From Anaerobacillus arseniciselenatis (GTDB lineage: Bacteria > Bacillota > Bacilli > Bacillales > Anaerobacillaceae), in assembly GCF_001865995.1 (NCBI RefSeq), contig NZ_MLQQ01000042.1, forward strand, positions 62,001 to 126,000: a stretch of DNA of 64,000 bases, given 5' to 3'. Within the stretch, counting starts at the first letter, position 1, and each line of letters opens with the position of its first letter. Under the pieces are notes generated by a model that searched no databases, was not told where the DNA came from, and saw only the letters and a program-made list of their open reading frames with translations. This document shows positions 8,200-18,176 of the stretch, piece after piece. The position numbers and the translations under genes were made by a program.

Positions 8200-10392
8200 T
8201 TGGGGACATTAAATAATATTAATAAAACGAATTTGAGAGCTGTAGTGTTATTAATCATTTTTTTATTGGTGTTTTTTTTATTGGCGAGTAGAGTGGCGTA
8301 TATACAAGTTGCCAAAGCAGTGAATGAAAAAGACTTGGAGCAACTTGCTGATGAAAGGTGGTCGCGGACGTTTACGTTAGAAGGAAAAAGGGGGACGATT
8401 TTTGATCGCTCCGGTAATTCGCTTGCTGAAGAAATTCCATCGTACACCCTTGTTGCCATTTTAGACGAAAATAGTAGTAATAGAGTCGATGATCCACGCT
8501 TAGCCGCTGAAAAACTTGCCCCTATCATTGATAGAAATGTTGATGACTTATATCGAAGGTTATCGACTGAAGGAAGGTTTCAAGTAGAGTTAGGTATAGG
8601 AACAAAAAATTTAAGTTTAGAGAAAAAGAGGGAAATAGAAGCACTTGGCTTACAGGGAATAACTTTTCGCACGGAGCCGAGGCGCTATTATCCGAAACAA
8701 GTTTTCGCATCTCACGTTATCGGTTATACAGAGCGTGATATGTCTACTGCGAGAATGGGCTTAGAAAGAAGCTTAGACGAATATTTAGTTAAGGAAGATG
8801 GTTCAGTTAATTATTTAAGTGACCGAAGAGGAATTAGACTTCCAAATATGGAGGAAATCGTAGAAGTTCCTAAAAATGGTTATGAGGTGTTTTTGACGTT
8901 AGATACTAACATTCAAATGGCGCTTGAGCAAGTGATGACACAAGTGGATGAACAGTACGAGCCTGAACGAATGATGGCTATTGTCGCTGATCCGAAGTCA
9001 GGAGAAATACTTGCGATGAGTAATCGTCCGAGTTTTAACCCGAATTTTTACGAAGAAATTACAAATTTTATAAACTATACGGTTTCATCCCGTTTCGAAC
9101 CTGGATCCACAATGAAAATCTTTACATTAGCGGCAGCTATTGAAGAAGGAGTTTACGACGGTGAAGAACTTTTTCAATCAGGTAGTTACCAAATTGGTGG
9201 AAGGCGTATAAGAGACCACAACCAAGGTTTAGGGTGGGGGGAAATACCATTTGATGAAGGATTTCAACGCTCGTCAAATGTTGCCTTCTCTAAACTCTCC
9301 CTAGAATTATTAGGTCCTGATCGCCTTTATGACTACATTGAGCGATTTGGGTTTCGGGAAAGAACGGGGATTGACCTACCGAATGAAGCGACTAGCGCAA
9401 TTGCCGATTCTTATTTAATAGATGCCGCGACAACTGCATTTGGACAAGGGTCTGCGGTGACACCGATTCAACAAGTTCAGGCAATGACGGCAATAGCAAA
9501 TGAAGGGAAAATGGTGCAACCGTATATCATTGATCGAATTCAAAACCCGTATACAGGTGAAGTGATAAAAAGTGGTGAAACGAATGTCGTCGGTGAGCCT
9601 ATTTCGGCTGAAACGGCTCAACAAGTACTAGATTTGATGGAGACTGTTGTTACATCATCGGCTGGGACGGGAAAGCCTTATTACATAGAAGGCTTCGAAA
9701 TAGCAGGTAAAACAGGCACGGCAGAAATTTCCAATCCGGATGGTCCAGGGTACTTAAGTGGCCATGGACAATATATTTATTCGTTTATGGGAGCTGCTCC
9801 CAAATCGGACCCACAACTTATTGTTTATGTAGCTGTAGACCGACCGAACATCACAATATATGAACAAGGTTCAGCCCCAGTTTCACAAATTTTCACAACG
9901 GTTATGAAACATAGTTTACAATACTTAAATATCTCGCCAAGAGAGACATCAAAAAGTGAAAGAATGGCCGACGAGGGTATTATTCTAGAAGATTATTTAG
10001 GTCAGGGCATTGATGCTGTTAAGGCAAAATTAACTTCACTAGGTTTGGATGTTCATGTTATTGGTTCGGGTGGCATTGTTGAACAACAAATACCACGAAT
10101 GGGTACGACGCTTATACAAGGAGAAAAAGTATTACTTCGTTCCGATGGAGAATCGTTTAGTATGCCAGAAATATTAGGGTGGTCGTTACGCGATGTAATG
10201 AAACTAGCTAACATTTTAGAGTTAAATGTGAATTTAGTAGGTTCGGGTTTCGTTACTCATCAAAGTGTGCCTCCAAATAGAAGTATAAGCCTTGGCGATT
10301 ATTTAGGAGTTGAACTAGCTTTACCTACTCGAAGTGAAAATGAAGATGAAAGTTTAGTGGGTGAGGAAGAAGAAGTTGTTAAAATTGACTGA
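8200..10392 (+). CDS. pbpB: Penicillin-binding protein 2B, septal transpeptidase
   Basis: A 730-residue class B PBP, the D,D-transpeptidase (FtsI counterpart) of vegetative septation. A transmembrane anchor spans about residues 12-33 and the dimerisation domain about 55-215. The catalytic domain shows S303-T-M-K306 (SxxK), S358-S-N360 (SxN) and K504-T-G (KTG). Two PASTA repeats occupy about residues 590-715 (DYLGQGIDAVKAKL and EILGWSLRDVMKLA), as in B. subtilis PBP2B. The start is TTG, 5 bases after AAGGTGAT; an ATG at 8193 is out of frame. Length is normal for the family. Confidence 0.95.
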   Translation: MGTLNNINKTNLRAVVLLIIFLLVFFLLASRVAYIQVAKAVNEKDLEQLADERWSRTFTLEGKRGTIFDRSGNSLAEEIPSYTLVAILDENSSNRVDDPRLAAEKLAPIIDRNVDDLYRRLSTEGRFQVELGIGTKNLSLEKKREIEALGLQGITFRTEPRRYYPKQVFASHVIGYTERDMSTARMGLERSLDEYLVKEDGSVNYLSDRRGIRLPNMEEIVEVPKNGYEVFLTLDTNIQMALEQVMTQVDEQYEPERMMAIVADPKSGEILAMSNRPSFNPNFYEEITNFINYTVSSRFEPGSTMKIFTLAAAIEEGVYDGEELFQSGSYQIGGRRIRDHNQGLGWGEIPFDEGFQRSSNVAFSKLSLELLGPDRLYDYIERFGFRERTGIDLPNEATSAIADSYLIDAATTAFGQGSAVTPIQQVQAMTAIANEGKMVQPYIIDRIQNPYTGEVIKSGETNVVGEPISAETAQQVLDLMETVVTSSAGTGKPYYIEGFEIAGKTGTAEISNPDGPGYLSGHGQYIYSFMGAAPKSDPQLIVYVAVDRPNITIYEQGSAPVSQIFTTVMKHSLQYLNISPRETSKSERMADEGIILEDYLGQGIDAVKAKLTSLGLDVHVIGSGGIVEQQIPRMGTTLIQGEKVLLRSDGESFSMPEILGWSLRDVMKLANILELNVNLVGSGFVTHQSVPPNRSISLGDYLGVELALPTRSENEDESLVGEEEEVVKID

Positions 10393-10398
10393 TAGTTA

Positions 10399-10427
10399 GT
10401 CTATTTTACTTCGTACAAGCATACATT
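10399..10427 (+). promoter_or_regulatory. Probable sigma-E promoter of spoVD
   Basis: GTCTATT (10399-10405) resembles the sigma-E -35 GTCATATT, and CATACATT (10420-10427) matches the -10 CATACAnT; the spacer is 14 bp. It lies 45 bases before the spoVD start, and B. subtilis spoVD is known to be sigma-E-dependent. Confidence 0.65.
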
Positions 10428-10472
10428 TGGAACAAGCCTACAAATGTGACCTATATTAAGGGGGATTGTGTC

Positions 10473-12407
10473 GTGCGTGTTTCAAATGTTACTGTACGGA
10501 GACGTTTAGTTTTCGTTTTAACTTTTGGTTTGTTATTCTTTATGGTTATTACTTTGCGTTTAGGATATGTGCAATTTGCGTTAGGGGACGAATTGACCGA
10601 CGGTGCAGAAGATTTGTGGAGTAGAGATATTCCTTTTGAAGCAAATAGAGGGGAGATCTTAGATCGCAATGGAGTACCGTTAGCTACTAATATTAGTGCT
10701 CCTTCGGTTTTAATCGTTCCGAGACAAATTAAAAATCCTGCTGAGGATTCAGGAAGGTTAGCTAGTGTATTACAAATGGATCATCAAAAAGTATATTCGT
10801 TACTTACTAAAAATGAGTCGATTGTTCGAATTAACCCTGAAGGACGAAAAATCAATAATCAGCTAGCTGCCGAAGTTAGAGCTTTAGGGATTCCGGGTGT
10901 CTATATCGCAGAGGATAATAAGCGTCATTATCCGTTTGGTAGTTATTTATCACACGTACTTGGCTTTGCAGGTATTGATAACCAAGGTTTAACGGGAATC
11001 GAACTTTATTATGATGACAAGCTTAGTGGTCAAAAAGGGCATGTTTCATTTTTCTCTGATGCAAAAGGTAGGAGAATGCCTAATTTAGCAGATGAGTATA
11101 CACCTCCGGTAGATGGATTAGATTTAAGACTTACGATCGATACCAATGTTCAAACAATCATTGAACGTGAGCTTGATATTGCAGAAGCGATTTATAAGCC
11201 TGATGGTGCGATTGCAATTGCCATGAATCCGAATACTGGAGAAATCTTAGGGATGTCTAGCAGACCAGATTATAATCCAGAAAATTTTCGGAACGTTCCA
11301 CCAGAGGTGTTCAATCAAAATAAACCTGTTTGGATGCAATATGAACCGGGGTCAACGTTTAAAATTATAACATTAGCTGCGGCCATAGAAGAAGGAGAAG
11401 TCGACTTAGAAAAAGATACTTATAACGATAGTGGTTCGATTGAAATATCTGGTCATAGACTTCGGTGTTGGAAAAAAGGTGGGCACGGTCATCAAACGTT
11501 TTTAGAGGTCGTTCAAAACTCTTGTAACCCAGGCTTTGTTGTTTTAGGAGAAAGGTTAGGTAAAGACCGTCTTTTTGACTATATAGATGATTTTGGTTTT
11601 GGAGAAAAAACCGGAATTGATTTACAAGGTGAAGGAAAAGGGATTCTATTTGATCGTGATCGTGTCGGTCCACTAGAACAAGCAACTACTGCTTTTGGTC
11701 AAGGGGTATCTGTTACACCATTACAACAAGTGACCGCTGTTTCTGCAGCTATTAATGGGGGGTACTTGTACCAGCCTTATATCGCAAAAGAGTGGATAGA
11801 CCCACTCACCCGAGAAACATTACATTTAACCCAACCGACATTAAAGCGTAGAGTAGTTTCTGATGAAACGAGTGAACAAGTACGATACGCACTAGAGCAT
11901 GTGGTAGCGAAAGGGACAGGTAAAGGCGCCTTCGTTGATGGTTATCGCGTTGGAGGAAAGACAGGTACGGCTCAGAAGGCAGTGGACGGCCGTTATTTAG
12001 AGAATAACCATATTGTATCGTTCATAGGGTTTGCTCCTGCAGATGATCCACAAATTGTTATTTACGTTGCAATAGATAACCCGAAAGAGACGGTCCAATT
12101 CGGTGGAGTTGTTGCAGCACCAATTGTTGGTAAGATCATTGGTGATAGCTTAAGAGCTATGGGGGTCGAAAAACGTGAAGATCAAATTGAAAAAGAACGT
12201 ATATGGACGGATCAACCGTTAGTAAAAGTTCCCGACTTAGTAGGACTAACAAGAAGAGAAATAAATCAAGCATATTACGAATTAAGGTTAGATGTTAGCG
12301 GTGAGGGAGATACAGTGTTAGCGCAATCGCCTGATCCAGGGTTGAAAGTAGCCCAAAATTCAACAATACGTATTTTATTAGGTGACAAAACGAGTGATGA
12401 CGATTAA
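10473..12407 (+). CDS. spoVD: SpoVD, sporulation-specific transpeptidase
   Basis: A 644-residue class B PBP making spore cortex peptidoglycan in partnership with SpoVE. A short cytoplasmic head (MRVSNVTVRRR, GTG start) and a transmembrane helix (about 12-32) lead to the dimerisation domain; the transpeptidase has S294-T-F-K297, S350-C-N352 and K496-T-G. A single PASTA domain closes the protein (VPDLVGLTRREI onward), distinguishing it from PBP2B with two. C351 lies inside the SxN motif; redox-sensitive cysteines near the active site of B. subtilis SpoVD are targets of StoA/ResA, so this residue is notable. The start is set by AAGGGGGA upstream and similarity to B. subtilis MRVSNVTV. A sigma-E-type promoter lies just before it. 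Confidence 0.95.
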   Translation: MRVSNVTVRRRLVFVLTFGLLFFMVITLRLGYVQFALGDELTDGAEDLWSRDIPFEANRGEILDRNGVPLATNISAPSVLIVPRQIKNPAEDSGRLASVLQMDHQKVYSLLTKNESIVRINPEGRKINNQLAAEVRALGIPGVYIAEDNKRHYPFGSYLSHVLGFAGIDNQGLTGIELYYDDKLSGQKGHVSFFSDAKGRRMPNLADEYTPPVDGLDLRLTIDTNVQTIIERELDIAEAIYKPDGAIAIAMNPNTGEILGMSSRPDYNPENFRNVPPEVFNQNKPVWMQYEPGSTFKIITLAAAIEEGEVDLEKDTYNDSGSIEISGHRLRCWKKGGHGHQTFLEVVQNSCNPGFVVLGERLGKDRLFDYIDDFGFGEKTGIDLQGEGKGILFDRDRVGPLEQATTAFGQGVSVTPLQQVTAVSAAINGGYLYQPYIAKEWIDPLTRETLHLTQPTLKRRVVSDETSEQVRYALEHVVAKGTGKGAFVDGYRVGGKTGTAQKAVDGRYLENNHIVSFIGFAPADDPQIVIYVAIDNPKETVQFGGVVAAPIVGKIIGDSLRAMGVEKREDQIEKERIWTDQPLVKVPDLVGLTRREINQAYYELRLDVSGEGDTVLAQSPDPGLKVAQNSTIRILLGDKTSDDD

Positions 12408-12427
12408 AATGTAGCTATGTGTTTGGG

Positions 12428-12465
12428 TTTTGAGTTTTGAGTGAAGAGTTTTGAGTGTTGAGTTG
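12428..12465. repeat. Simple-repeat arm, TTTTGAG type (unpaired)
   Basis: Tandem variants of TTTTGAG/TGAAGAG/GTTGAG. The same kind of sequence forms the left arm of the palindromes at 19280 and 29276, but here no complementary arm follows within the spacer. Confidence 0.6.
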
Positions 12466-12594
12466 ATGAAAGTATCGCTTCGGAGTATTATCTTAGTGTT
12501 TTTGATATTAGGTAATGATGAACTGTTATGAGAGTTTGGCGGGCATTTACATTTAAGATGGTGATGGTCATGAAAGTTTTGATGAAAAAAAGGA

Positions 12595-12661
12595 GGGCGA
12601 CTTTCCTGAACGAGCCTCTAAAACTCGATAGAGGTTTACAGCGAAGAGAAGGAAATCGCCC
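12595..12661. repeat. Covarying palindromic repeat R4
   Basis: GGGCGACTTTCC (12595-12606) pairs with GGAAATCGCCC (12651-12661) with one bulged base. The loop is almost identical to that of R2, although the outer stem differs. Confidence 0.75.
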
Positions 12662-12722
12662 GATTTTTACATATTAAATGGTGACGGTGTCCCGCAGAAA
12701 GCTTTTTTGTAGGGGGGAATGA

Positions 12723-12792
12723 CCGGCCGAGTTCTCGAGAGAGCCTCTAAAATTCGATAGAAGTTTAAAGCGAAGCGAGAGAATTCGGCCGG
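12723..12792. repeat. Covarying palindromic repeat R5
   Basis: CCGGCCGAGTTCTC (12723-12736) pairs with GAGAATTCGGCCGG (12779-12792) with one G-T wobble. It is the short-form counterpart of R1 and lies 61 bases after R4, separated by a linker. Confidence 0.75.
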
Positions 12793-12915
12793 CATTTACA
12801 ATCTAGGCTATATCGTCATGAGCGTTTGTATGTAAAAATAGATGATTTTAAAGTTTAAAAACTGCGATTAATAGCTACGCTAGAGATAAGTTAAATGATT
12901 GTGAGGTTAATGGAA

Positions 12916-14397
12916 ATGATGACTCTAAATGAACTTGTTTGCTGCTTGCAGCAATTTTCGAAAAGTAATAGTTCCAATCCTGTTATTAACACAATTGAAA
13001 TGGACTCCCGCCAAGTGAAAGACGGAAGTCTATTTATTTGTATTGAAGGATATACAGTAGACGGACATGATTTTGCACATCAAGCAATAGAAAAAGGTGC
13101 CGTGGCCATTTTAGCCGAAAAGCAATTAGATGTTGATGTACCGGTTGTTTACGTAAAAGATACAAAACGGGCCATGGCGGTAATTTCAAATGTATTTTAC
13201 GATCACCCGACAACGAAACTTTCGCTGATCGGCGTAACAGGCACCAATGGGAAAACGACTACAACCCACTTGATCGATAAAATTTTAATGGATGCCCGTG
13301 TTAAAACAGGCTTAATTGGAACGATGTATATGAAAATAGCTAATGAGAAAGTAGAGGCGAAAAATACGACGCCAGAGTCTATTTCCTTACAACAAAGTTT
13401 CAGGAAGATGGTTGATCAAGGTGTTGAAACAGCGATTATGGAAGTGTCTAGTCATGCCCTTCACCTCGGAAGAGTAAGAGGTTGTGATTTTAACATCGCT
13501 GTATTCACGAATCTTTCTCAAGACCACTTAGACTATCATGAAACGATGGACGCTTATCGGCATGCAAAAGGGCTGTTATTTGCCCAGTTAGGAAATACGT
13601 ATTGTCATAAACAGAGGAAAATAGCTGTTTTAAATGTAGATGATCCTGCATCTAAAGAATACGAGAAAATGACCGCTGCTCAAATTGTTACATATGGAAT
13701 TGAACATGAATGTGATGTTATAGCTAAAAATATAAAAATCACTGCTCAAGGAACGTATTTTGAAGTAGAAGCATTTGGAGAAAAGCAATCGGTACAATTA
13801 AAGATGATTGGTAAATTTAGTGTTTATAATGCTTTAGCCGCAATGGCTACATGTCTTGTAGACGGGTTACCTCTCGATGATATTATTAAGTCGTTACAAA
13901 CCGTTGACGGTGTTTCTGGCCGATTTGAACTAGTTGATGAAGGACAACCTTTTACAGTGATTGTCGACTATGCTCACACTCCAGATAGCTTAGAAAATGT
14001 GTTGTTAACTGTAAGAGAGTTTGTTCAAGGCGAGGTTTATGTTGTCGTTGGGTGTGGCGGAGATCGAGACAAAACGAAGCGTCCAATTATGGCGAAGATT
14101 GCCAGTGAATTAGGAGATCATGTAATTTTGACTTCTGATAACCCTAGAAGTGAAGAGCCGTTACAAATTATTAAAGACATGGAAGAAGGTCTAACGGAAG
14201 AATGTAGTCATATTTCAATTGTCGACCGTAAAAAAGCGATTACACACGCCGTTGAAAGAGCAAACGATAATGATGTGATTGTCATCGCTGGAAAAGGGCA
14301 TGAAACATATCAAATCATTGGAGGAGAGACGATTTTCTTTGATGACCGCTTAGTTGCTAGTGAGGCGATAAAGGAGCGCGGTAGTAATGAGCTTTAA
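12916..14397 (+). CDS. murE: UDP-MurNAc-tripeptide synthetase (meso-diaminopimelate adding)
   Basis: A 493-residue ATP-dependent ligase adding the third stem-peptide residue. The P-loop is [12 protein letters not shown] with K113, and the central ligase motif [12 protein letters not shown] is near residue 178. The C-terminal domain has [15 protein letters not shown] near 352 and D408-N-P-R411, the motif that selects meso-diaminopimelate rather than lysine. So the wall is of the mDAP type expected in Bacillaceae. The start is placed at 12916 because GAGGT lies 8 bases before it; an ATG three bases later and two upstream starts are alternatives. It overlaps murF by 11 bases. Confidence 0.94.
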   Translation: MMTLNELVCCLQQFSKSNSSNPVINTIEMDSRQVKDGSLFICIEGYTVDGHDFAHQAIEKGAVAILAEKQLDVDVPVVYVKDTKRAMAVISNVFYDHPTTKLSLIGVTGTNGKTTTTHLIDKILMDARVKTGLIGTMYMKIANEKVEAKNTTPESISLQQSFRKMVDQGVETAIMEVSSHALHLGRVRGCDFNIAVFTNLSQDHLDYHETMDAYRHAKGLLFAQLGNTYCHKQRKIAVLNVDDPASKEYEKMTAAQIVTYGIEHECDVIAKNIKITAQGTYFEVEAFGEKQSVQLKMIGKFSVYNALAAMATCLVDGLPLDDIIKSLQTVDGVSGRFELVDEGQPFTVIVDYAHTPDSLENVLLTVREFVQGEVYVVVGCGGDRDKTKRPIMAKIASELGDHVILTSDNPRSEEPLQIIKDMEEGLTEECSHISIVDRKKAITHAVERANDNDVIVIAGKGHETYQIIGGETIFFDDRLVASEAIKERGSNEL

Positions 14398-15748
14398 TAT
14401 AAATTTTTTAAAACAAATAGCAACGAAATCTACAGGTGATATTGATACAGAAAAAAATATAGACTCTGTTTTTATCGATAGTCGTAATCAAGTAAATAAT
14501 GGCCTTTTTATCCCTATTATCGGTGAGCGCTTTGATGGTCACGAATTTTTACAAGGTGCGATTGATAATGGCGCTATTGCAACCCTATGGGACGAAAGTA
14601 GACCTGTTCCTAAAGGTTTAAATGGCGATTTTCCTATTTTTTTTGTTAAAGATACGTTAAAAGCATTACAACAGTTAGCTAGCATATATTTACAAAAGGT
14701 AAGCCCTAAAGTAGTCGGTGTAACTGGAAGTAATGGGAAAACATCAACGAAAGATTTATTAGAAGCAGTTCTCTCGAAAAAATTTATTACGCATAAAACA
14801 TCCGGAAATTATAATAATCATATTGGTTTACCGTTAACAATTTTAGCAATGCCTATCAACTGTGAAGTGGCTATACTTGAAATGGGGATGAATAATTTTG
14901 GTGAGATTTCTTTTTTAAGTAAGCTCGCAAAGCCTGATATTGCAATTATTACCAATATTGGTGAGTCCCATATCGAACAGCTAGGAAGTAGGAAGGGCAT
15001 TGCTAAAGCCAAGCTTGAAATTGTTGATGGCTTGAAGACAGATGGGGTTTTAATTATTGACGGAGATGAACCATTACTGCATACAGCTCGTGATCTAAAT
15101 ACGTTAAAGTGTGGTTATAATGATGGTAACGAATTTAAAATTACTAATATTGAACAAGCGGCTGAAGGCACTAATTTTTCGATAAACGTCAACTTACATT
15201 TCTCTTTACCACTTTTAGGTAAGCATAATGTTAAAAACGCAACATTTGCGTTAGCTGTTGGGAAATATTTAGGATTAAGTGAACATACAATGCAATTAGG
15301 GTTAGACAACTGTACGTTAACTGGAATGAGAATGGAAAAAAAGGCTGGGCTAAATGGCTCAACAATTATAAACGACGCATATAACTCTAGTCCTACGTCA
15401 ATGAGAGCCGCAATTGAGACAATTAAGCAACTTAAAGGTTTTTCACGAAGAATACTCGTGTTAGGGGATATGTATGAACTAGGGAAAGATGAAAGACAAT
15501 TACATGAATCAGTTGCAGAAGTGATCACAGCACCGATTACACATCTTATAACCATTGGTGAAAAAGGTGCTTGGATAAGTGAGGCATTAATGAAAAAAAA
15601 TAAAGATAAAATTGAAATTAAAACATATAAAACAAAAGATCACGCAAAAGGTGATTTAATCAATTTACTAACGGATGGAAGTGTCGTATTAATTAAAGCT
15701 TCTCGTGGTATGAAGCTAGAAACACTCTCCACTGATATATGTACGTAG
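14387..15748 (+). CDS. murF: UDP-MurNAc-pentapeptide synthetase (D-Ala-D-Ala ligating)
   Basis: A 453-residue Mur ligase that adds D-alanyl-D-alanine to finish the soluble precursor. The P-loop [12 protein letters not shown] contains K118; [12 protein letters not shown] (about residue 164) and [16 protein letters not shown] (about 323) are typical of MurF. The ATG lies inside the end of murE, with AAGGAGCGCGG just upstream, so the genes are coupled. Length agrees with the family. Confidence 0.94.
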   Translation: MSFNINFLKQIATKSTGDIDTEKNIDSVFIDSRNQVNNGLFIPIIGERFDGHEFLQGAIDNGAIATLWDESRPVPKGLNGDFPIFFVKDTLKALQQLASIYLQKVSPKVVGVTGSNGKTSTKDLLEAVLSKKFITHKTSGNYNNHIGLPLTILAMPINCEVAILEMGMNNFGEISFLSKLAKPDIAIITNIGESHIEQLGSRKGIAKAKLEIVDGLKTDGVLIIDGDEPLLHTARDLNTLKCGYNDGNEFKITNIEQAAEGTNFSINVNLHFSLPLLGKHNVKNATFALAVGKYLGLSEHTMQLGLDNCTLTGMRMEKKAGLNGSTIINDAYNSSPTSMRAAIETIKQLKGFSRRILVLGDMYELGKDERQLHESVAEVITAPITHLITIGEKGAWISEALMKKNKDKIEIKTYKTKDHAKGDLINLLTDGSVVLIKASRGMKLETLSTDICT

Positions 15749-15764
15749 GAAGGAGGGATTAAAT

Positions 15765-16739
15765 ATGCCCGATAATTTTCTGTTTTTTACATTAGTTGTA
15801 GCCTTTGCTATTTCAGTAGCTTTATCACCAATCATTATCCCCTTTTTACGAAGGTTAAAGTTCGGTCAAAGTATAAGAGAAGAAGGACCGAAGTCCCATC
15901 AAAAGAAAAGTGGGACTCCGACAATGGGTGGAGTAATGATTTTACTAGCTATTGTTATAGCAACGATTATAATGGTAGCGCAATATTCATATTTAACTGT
16001 TGAAATCTATTTACTATTACTTGTCACTGTAGGTTTTGGTATCTTAGGATTTTTAGATGACTTTATTAAAGTAGTTTTAAAACGTAATTTAGGATTAACG
16101 TCTAAACAAAAGTTAATTGGACAATTAATCGTAGCCGTCATTTTTTATATTGTTATTAATCAATTAAATTTTTCAACTGAGATTGCGATCCCAGGAACCG
16201 ATTTCGGAATAGATATTGGCATTTTATATTTACCATTAATTATTTTCATGTTAGTTGGGGCTTCAAATGCGGTTAATTTAACAGATGGTTTAGACGGTTT
16301 ACTTGCAGGAACTGCTGCAATTGCCTTCGGTGCCTATGCTGTTATTGCTTTTAACGCTGAACAAATAGAGGTTGCTTTATTTTGTGCAGCAGTTGTAGGA
16401 GCAGTACTAGGTTTTCTCGTTTTTAATGCTCATCCAGCTAAAGTGTTTATGGGTGATACTGGCTCGTTAGCCTTAGGTGGTGCAATCGCCGCAGTAGCAA
16501 TTTTAACAAAAATGGAAATTTTACTCGTGATCATTGGTGGTGTTTTCGTCATTGAAACACTTTCTGTGATCATTCAAGTCATTTCTTTTAAAACAAGAGG
16601 AAAGCGCATATTTAAGATGAGTCCACTTCATCACCATTACGAGTTATCAGGATGGTCTGAATGGCGAGTAGTCGTTACTTTTTGGCTTGTCGGCTTAGTG
16701 TTTGCTGTACTAGGAATTTACTTAGAGGTGTGGATTTAA
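15765..16739 (+). CDS. mraY: Phospho-N-acetylmuramoyl-pentapeptide transferase (lipid I synthesis)
   Basis: A 324-residue polytopic enzyme (about ten transmembrane helices) that couples the UDP-MurNAc-pentapeptide to undecaprenyl phosphate on the cytoplasmic membrane face. Signatures are [11 protein letters not shown] (about residue 47), the acidic pair in FLDDFIKV (about 97), [12 protein letters not shown] (about 170), [12 protein letters not shown] (about 228) and MSPLHHHYE near 285. AGGAAGGAGGG precedes it; murD starts on the next base after its stop. Confidence 0.96.
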   Translation: MPDNFLFFTLVVAFAISVALSPIIIPFLRRLKFGQSIREEGPKSHQKKSGTPTMGGVMILLAIVIATIIMVAQYSYLTVEIYLLLLVTVGFGILGFLDDFIKVVLKRNLGLTSKQKLIGQLIVAVIFYIVINQLNFSTEIAIPGTDFGIDIGILYLPLIIFMLVGASNAVNLTDGLDGLLAGTAAIAFGAYAVIAFNAEQIEVALFCAAVVGAVLGFLVFNAHPAKVFMGDTGSLALGGAIAAVAILTKMEILLVIIGGVFVIETLSVIIQVISFKTRGKRIFKMSPLHHHYELSGWSEWRVVVTFWLVGLVFAVLGIYLEVWI

Positions 16740-18095
16740 ATGAAAAATAAACAATTATATGCCGGAAAATTAATCTTAGTCATTGGGCTTGCCAAAAGTG
16801 GGTTAGCTGCAAGTAAACTCCTTCACAAGTTAGGAGCAAAAGTGGTCGTTAATGATCAAAAGCCACTTGAGGAAAACGTTCAGGCGAGCGAGTTGCATCA
16901 ATTGGGAATTGAAGTTATTTGTGGTGGACACCCTATGGACTTACTTGATAGAAATTTTGATTTAGTTGTCAAAAATCCTGGTATCCCTTATTCTAACCCT
17001 CTTATAAGTGGGGCAATTAGGAAAGGGATTTCGGTGGTTACAGAAGTTGAAGTTGCAAACATGATTTCTGAAGCAGAAATGATTGCGATCACAGGTTCGA
17101 ATGGAAAAACGACGACGACAACGCTTGTATATGGAATGTTAAAAAACAGTGGACGCCAGCCATTAATAGCTGGGAATATAGGAACAGTGGCCTGTGAGGT
17201 TGCGGAAACAGCAACAACGGATCATATTATTGTTACTGAGGTTTCTAGCTTCCAACTGATGGGGACTGAAAACTTTCATCCGAAAGTCGCCGTCTTCTTA
17301 AACTTATTTGATGCCCATTTAGATTATCACGGAACAAGAGAGGAATATGGAGCGGCTAAAGCTAAAATTTTCGCTAACCTTTATAGCGACGATTACGCAA
17401 TTGTTAATGCGGATGATGACGATGTCATGAGATTATCTGCAAATGTTAGGGGTGAAAAAATCCCTTTTTCAGTAAATAAAATCGTTGAATCAGGCGCGTA
17501 CATTTTCGATAATTATGTTTATTTTAACAATGAAAAGATTATTGCATTAGAAGAAATTGTTCTTCCAGGAGCTCATAATTTAGAAAATATTTTAGCGGCC
17601 GTTTGTGCAGCGAAAGTTACTGGGGCTAGAACAGAAAAAATCGTTGAGGTACTATCTTCGTTTAACGGTGTTAAACACCGGACGCAATTTGTCACAACCA
17701 TTAACGGAAGAAAATTTTACAACGATTCTAAAGCAACGAATATGTTAGCAACAAAAGTGGCTGTTTCTGCTTTTAGGCAACCGGTAATTTTAATTGCGGG
17801 TGGACTAGACCGAGGAAATGATTTTGATGAACTGATTCCGACCCTTGAAAAATTAAAAGGTATTGTTGTTTATGGAGAAACAGCCCCAAAATTAGCACTA
17901 GCTGCTAAAAAAGCTGGGTTGACATTTATTGAAACGGTTAACAATGTGAATGAAGCCGTAAATATTGCTTATGAACATTCGCAAAGTGGAGATGTCATTT
18001 TACTATCACCGGCGTGTGCTAGCTGGGATCAGTTTAAAACATTTGAAGAAAGAGGAGATACATTCATTGAATCCGTTTATAAATTAGAAAAATAA
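16740..18095 (+). CDS. murD: UDP-MurNAc-L-alanine:D-glutamate ligase
   Basis: A 451-residue Mur ligase adding D-glutamate to UDP-MurNAc-L-Ala. It has an N-terminal Rossmann-like UDP-binding domain ([13 protein letters not shown] near residue 16), the P-loop [14 protein letters not shown] (about 116-129), the central motif EVSSFQL (about 167), [12 protein letters not shown] (about 190) and the C-terminal [11 protein letters not shown] near 328. There is no gap from mraY, so translation is probably coupled. In B. subtilis the next gene, spoVE, is sporulation-specific, as here. Confidence 0.95.
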   Translation: MKNKQLYAGKLILVIGLAKSGLAASKLLHKLGAKVVVNDQKPLEENVQASELHQLGIEVICGGHPMDLLDRNFDLVVKNPGIPYSNPLISGAIRKGISVVTEVEVANMISEAEMIAITGSNGKTTTTTLVYGMLKNSGRQPLIAGNIGTVACEVAETATTDHIIVTEVSSFQLMGTENFHPKVAVFLNLFDAHLDYHGTREEYGAAKAKIFANLYSDDYAIVNADDDDVMRLSANVRGEKIPFSVNKIVESGAYIFDNYVYFNNEKIIALEEIVLPGAHNLENILAAVCAAKVTGARTEKIVEVLSSFNGVKHRTQFVTTINGRKFYNDSKATNMLATKVAVSAFRQPVILIAGGLDRGNDFDELIPTLEKLKGIVVYGETAPKLALAAKKAGLTFIETVNNVNEAVNIAYEHSQSGDVILLSPACASWDQFKTFEERGDTFIESVYKLEK

Positions 18096-18099
18096 ATGG

Positions 18100-18127
18100 A
18101 CATGTATCACCGGCACCTGCATACATA
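18100..18127 (+). promoter_or_regulatory. Possible sigma-E promoter of spoVE
   Basis: CATACATA (18120-18127) fits the sigma-E -10 CATACAnT except at the last base. The upstream ACATGTAT (18100-18107) is a weak -35 with a 12-bp spacer. B. subtilis spoVE is known to have sigma-E promoters in this spacer. Confidence 0.45.
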
Positions 18128-18176
18128 TAGGTAATAGGGGCTTGCCCAAATTCAAAAATGAATGAGGTGTTCCACA

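Larger units (their letters stand above)
12408..12915. other. spoVD-murE spacer filled with repeats
   Basis: The 508 bases contain a single simple-repeat arm of the TTTTGAG type (12428-12465), a CGCTTCGG centre, two degenerate linkers (12500-12590), repeats R4 and R5 in tandem, and a final linker ending near 12840. I see no terminator in the usual position and no clear sigma-A promoter for murE; a short AT-rich stretch precedes it. Confidence 0.65.

Noticed and set aside
8154..8528. A 124-codon open frame on the minus strand
   Set aside because: Antisense to the start of pbpB, with no recognisable motif.
15115..15555. A 146-codon open frame on the minus strand
   Set aside because: Complement of murF; no family features or ribosome-binding site.
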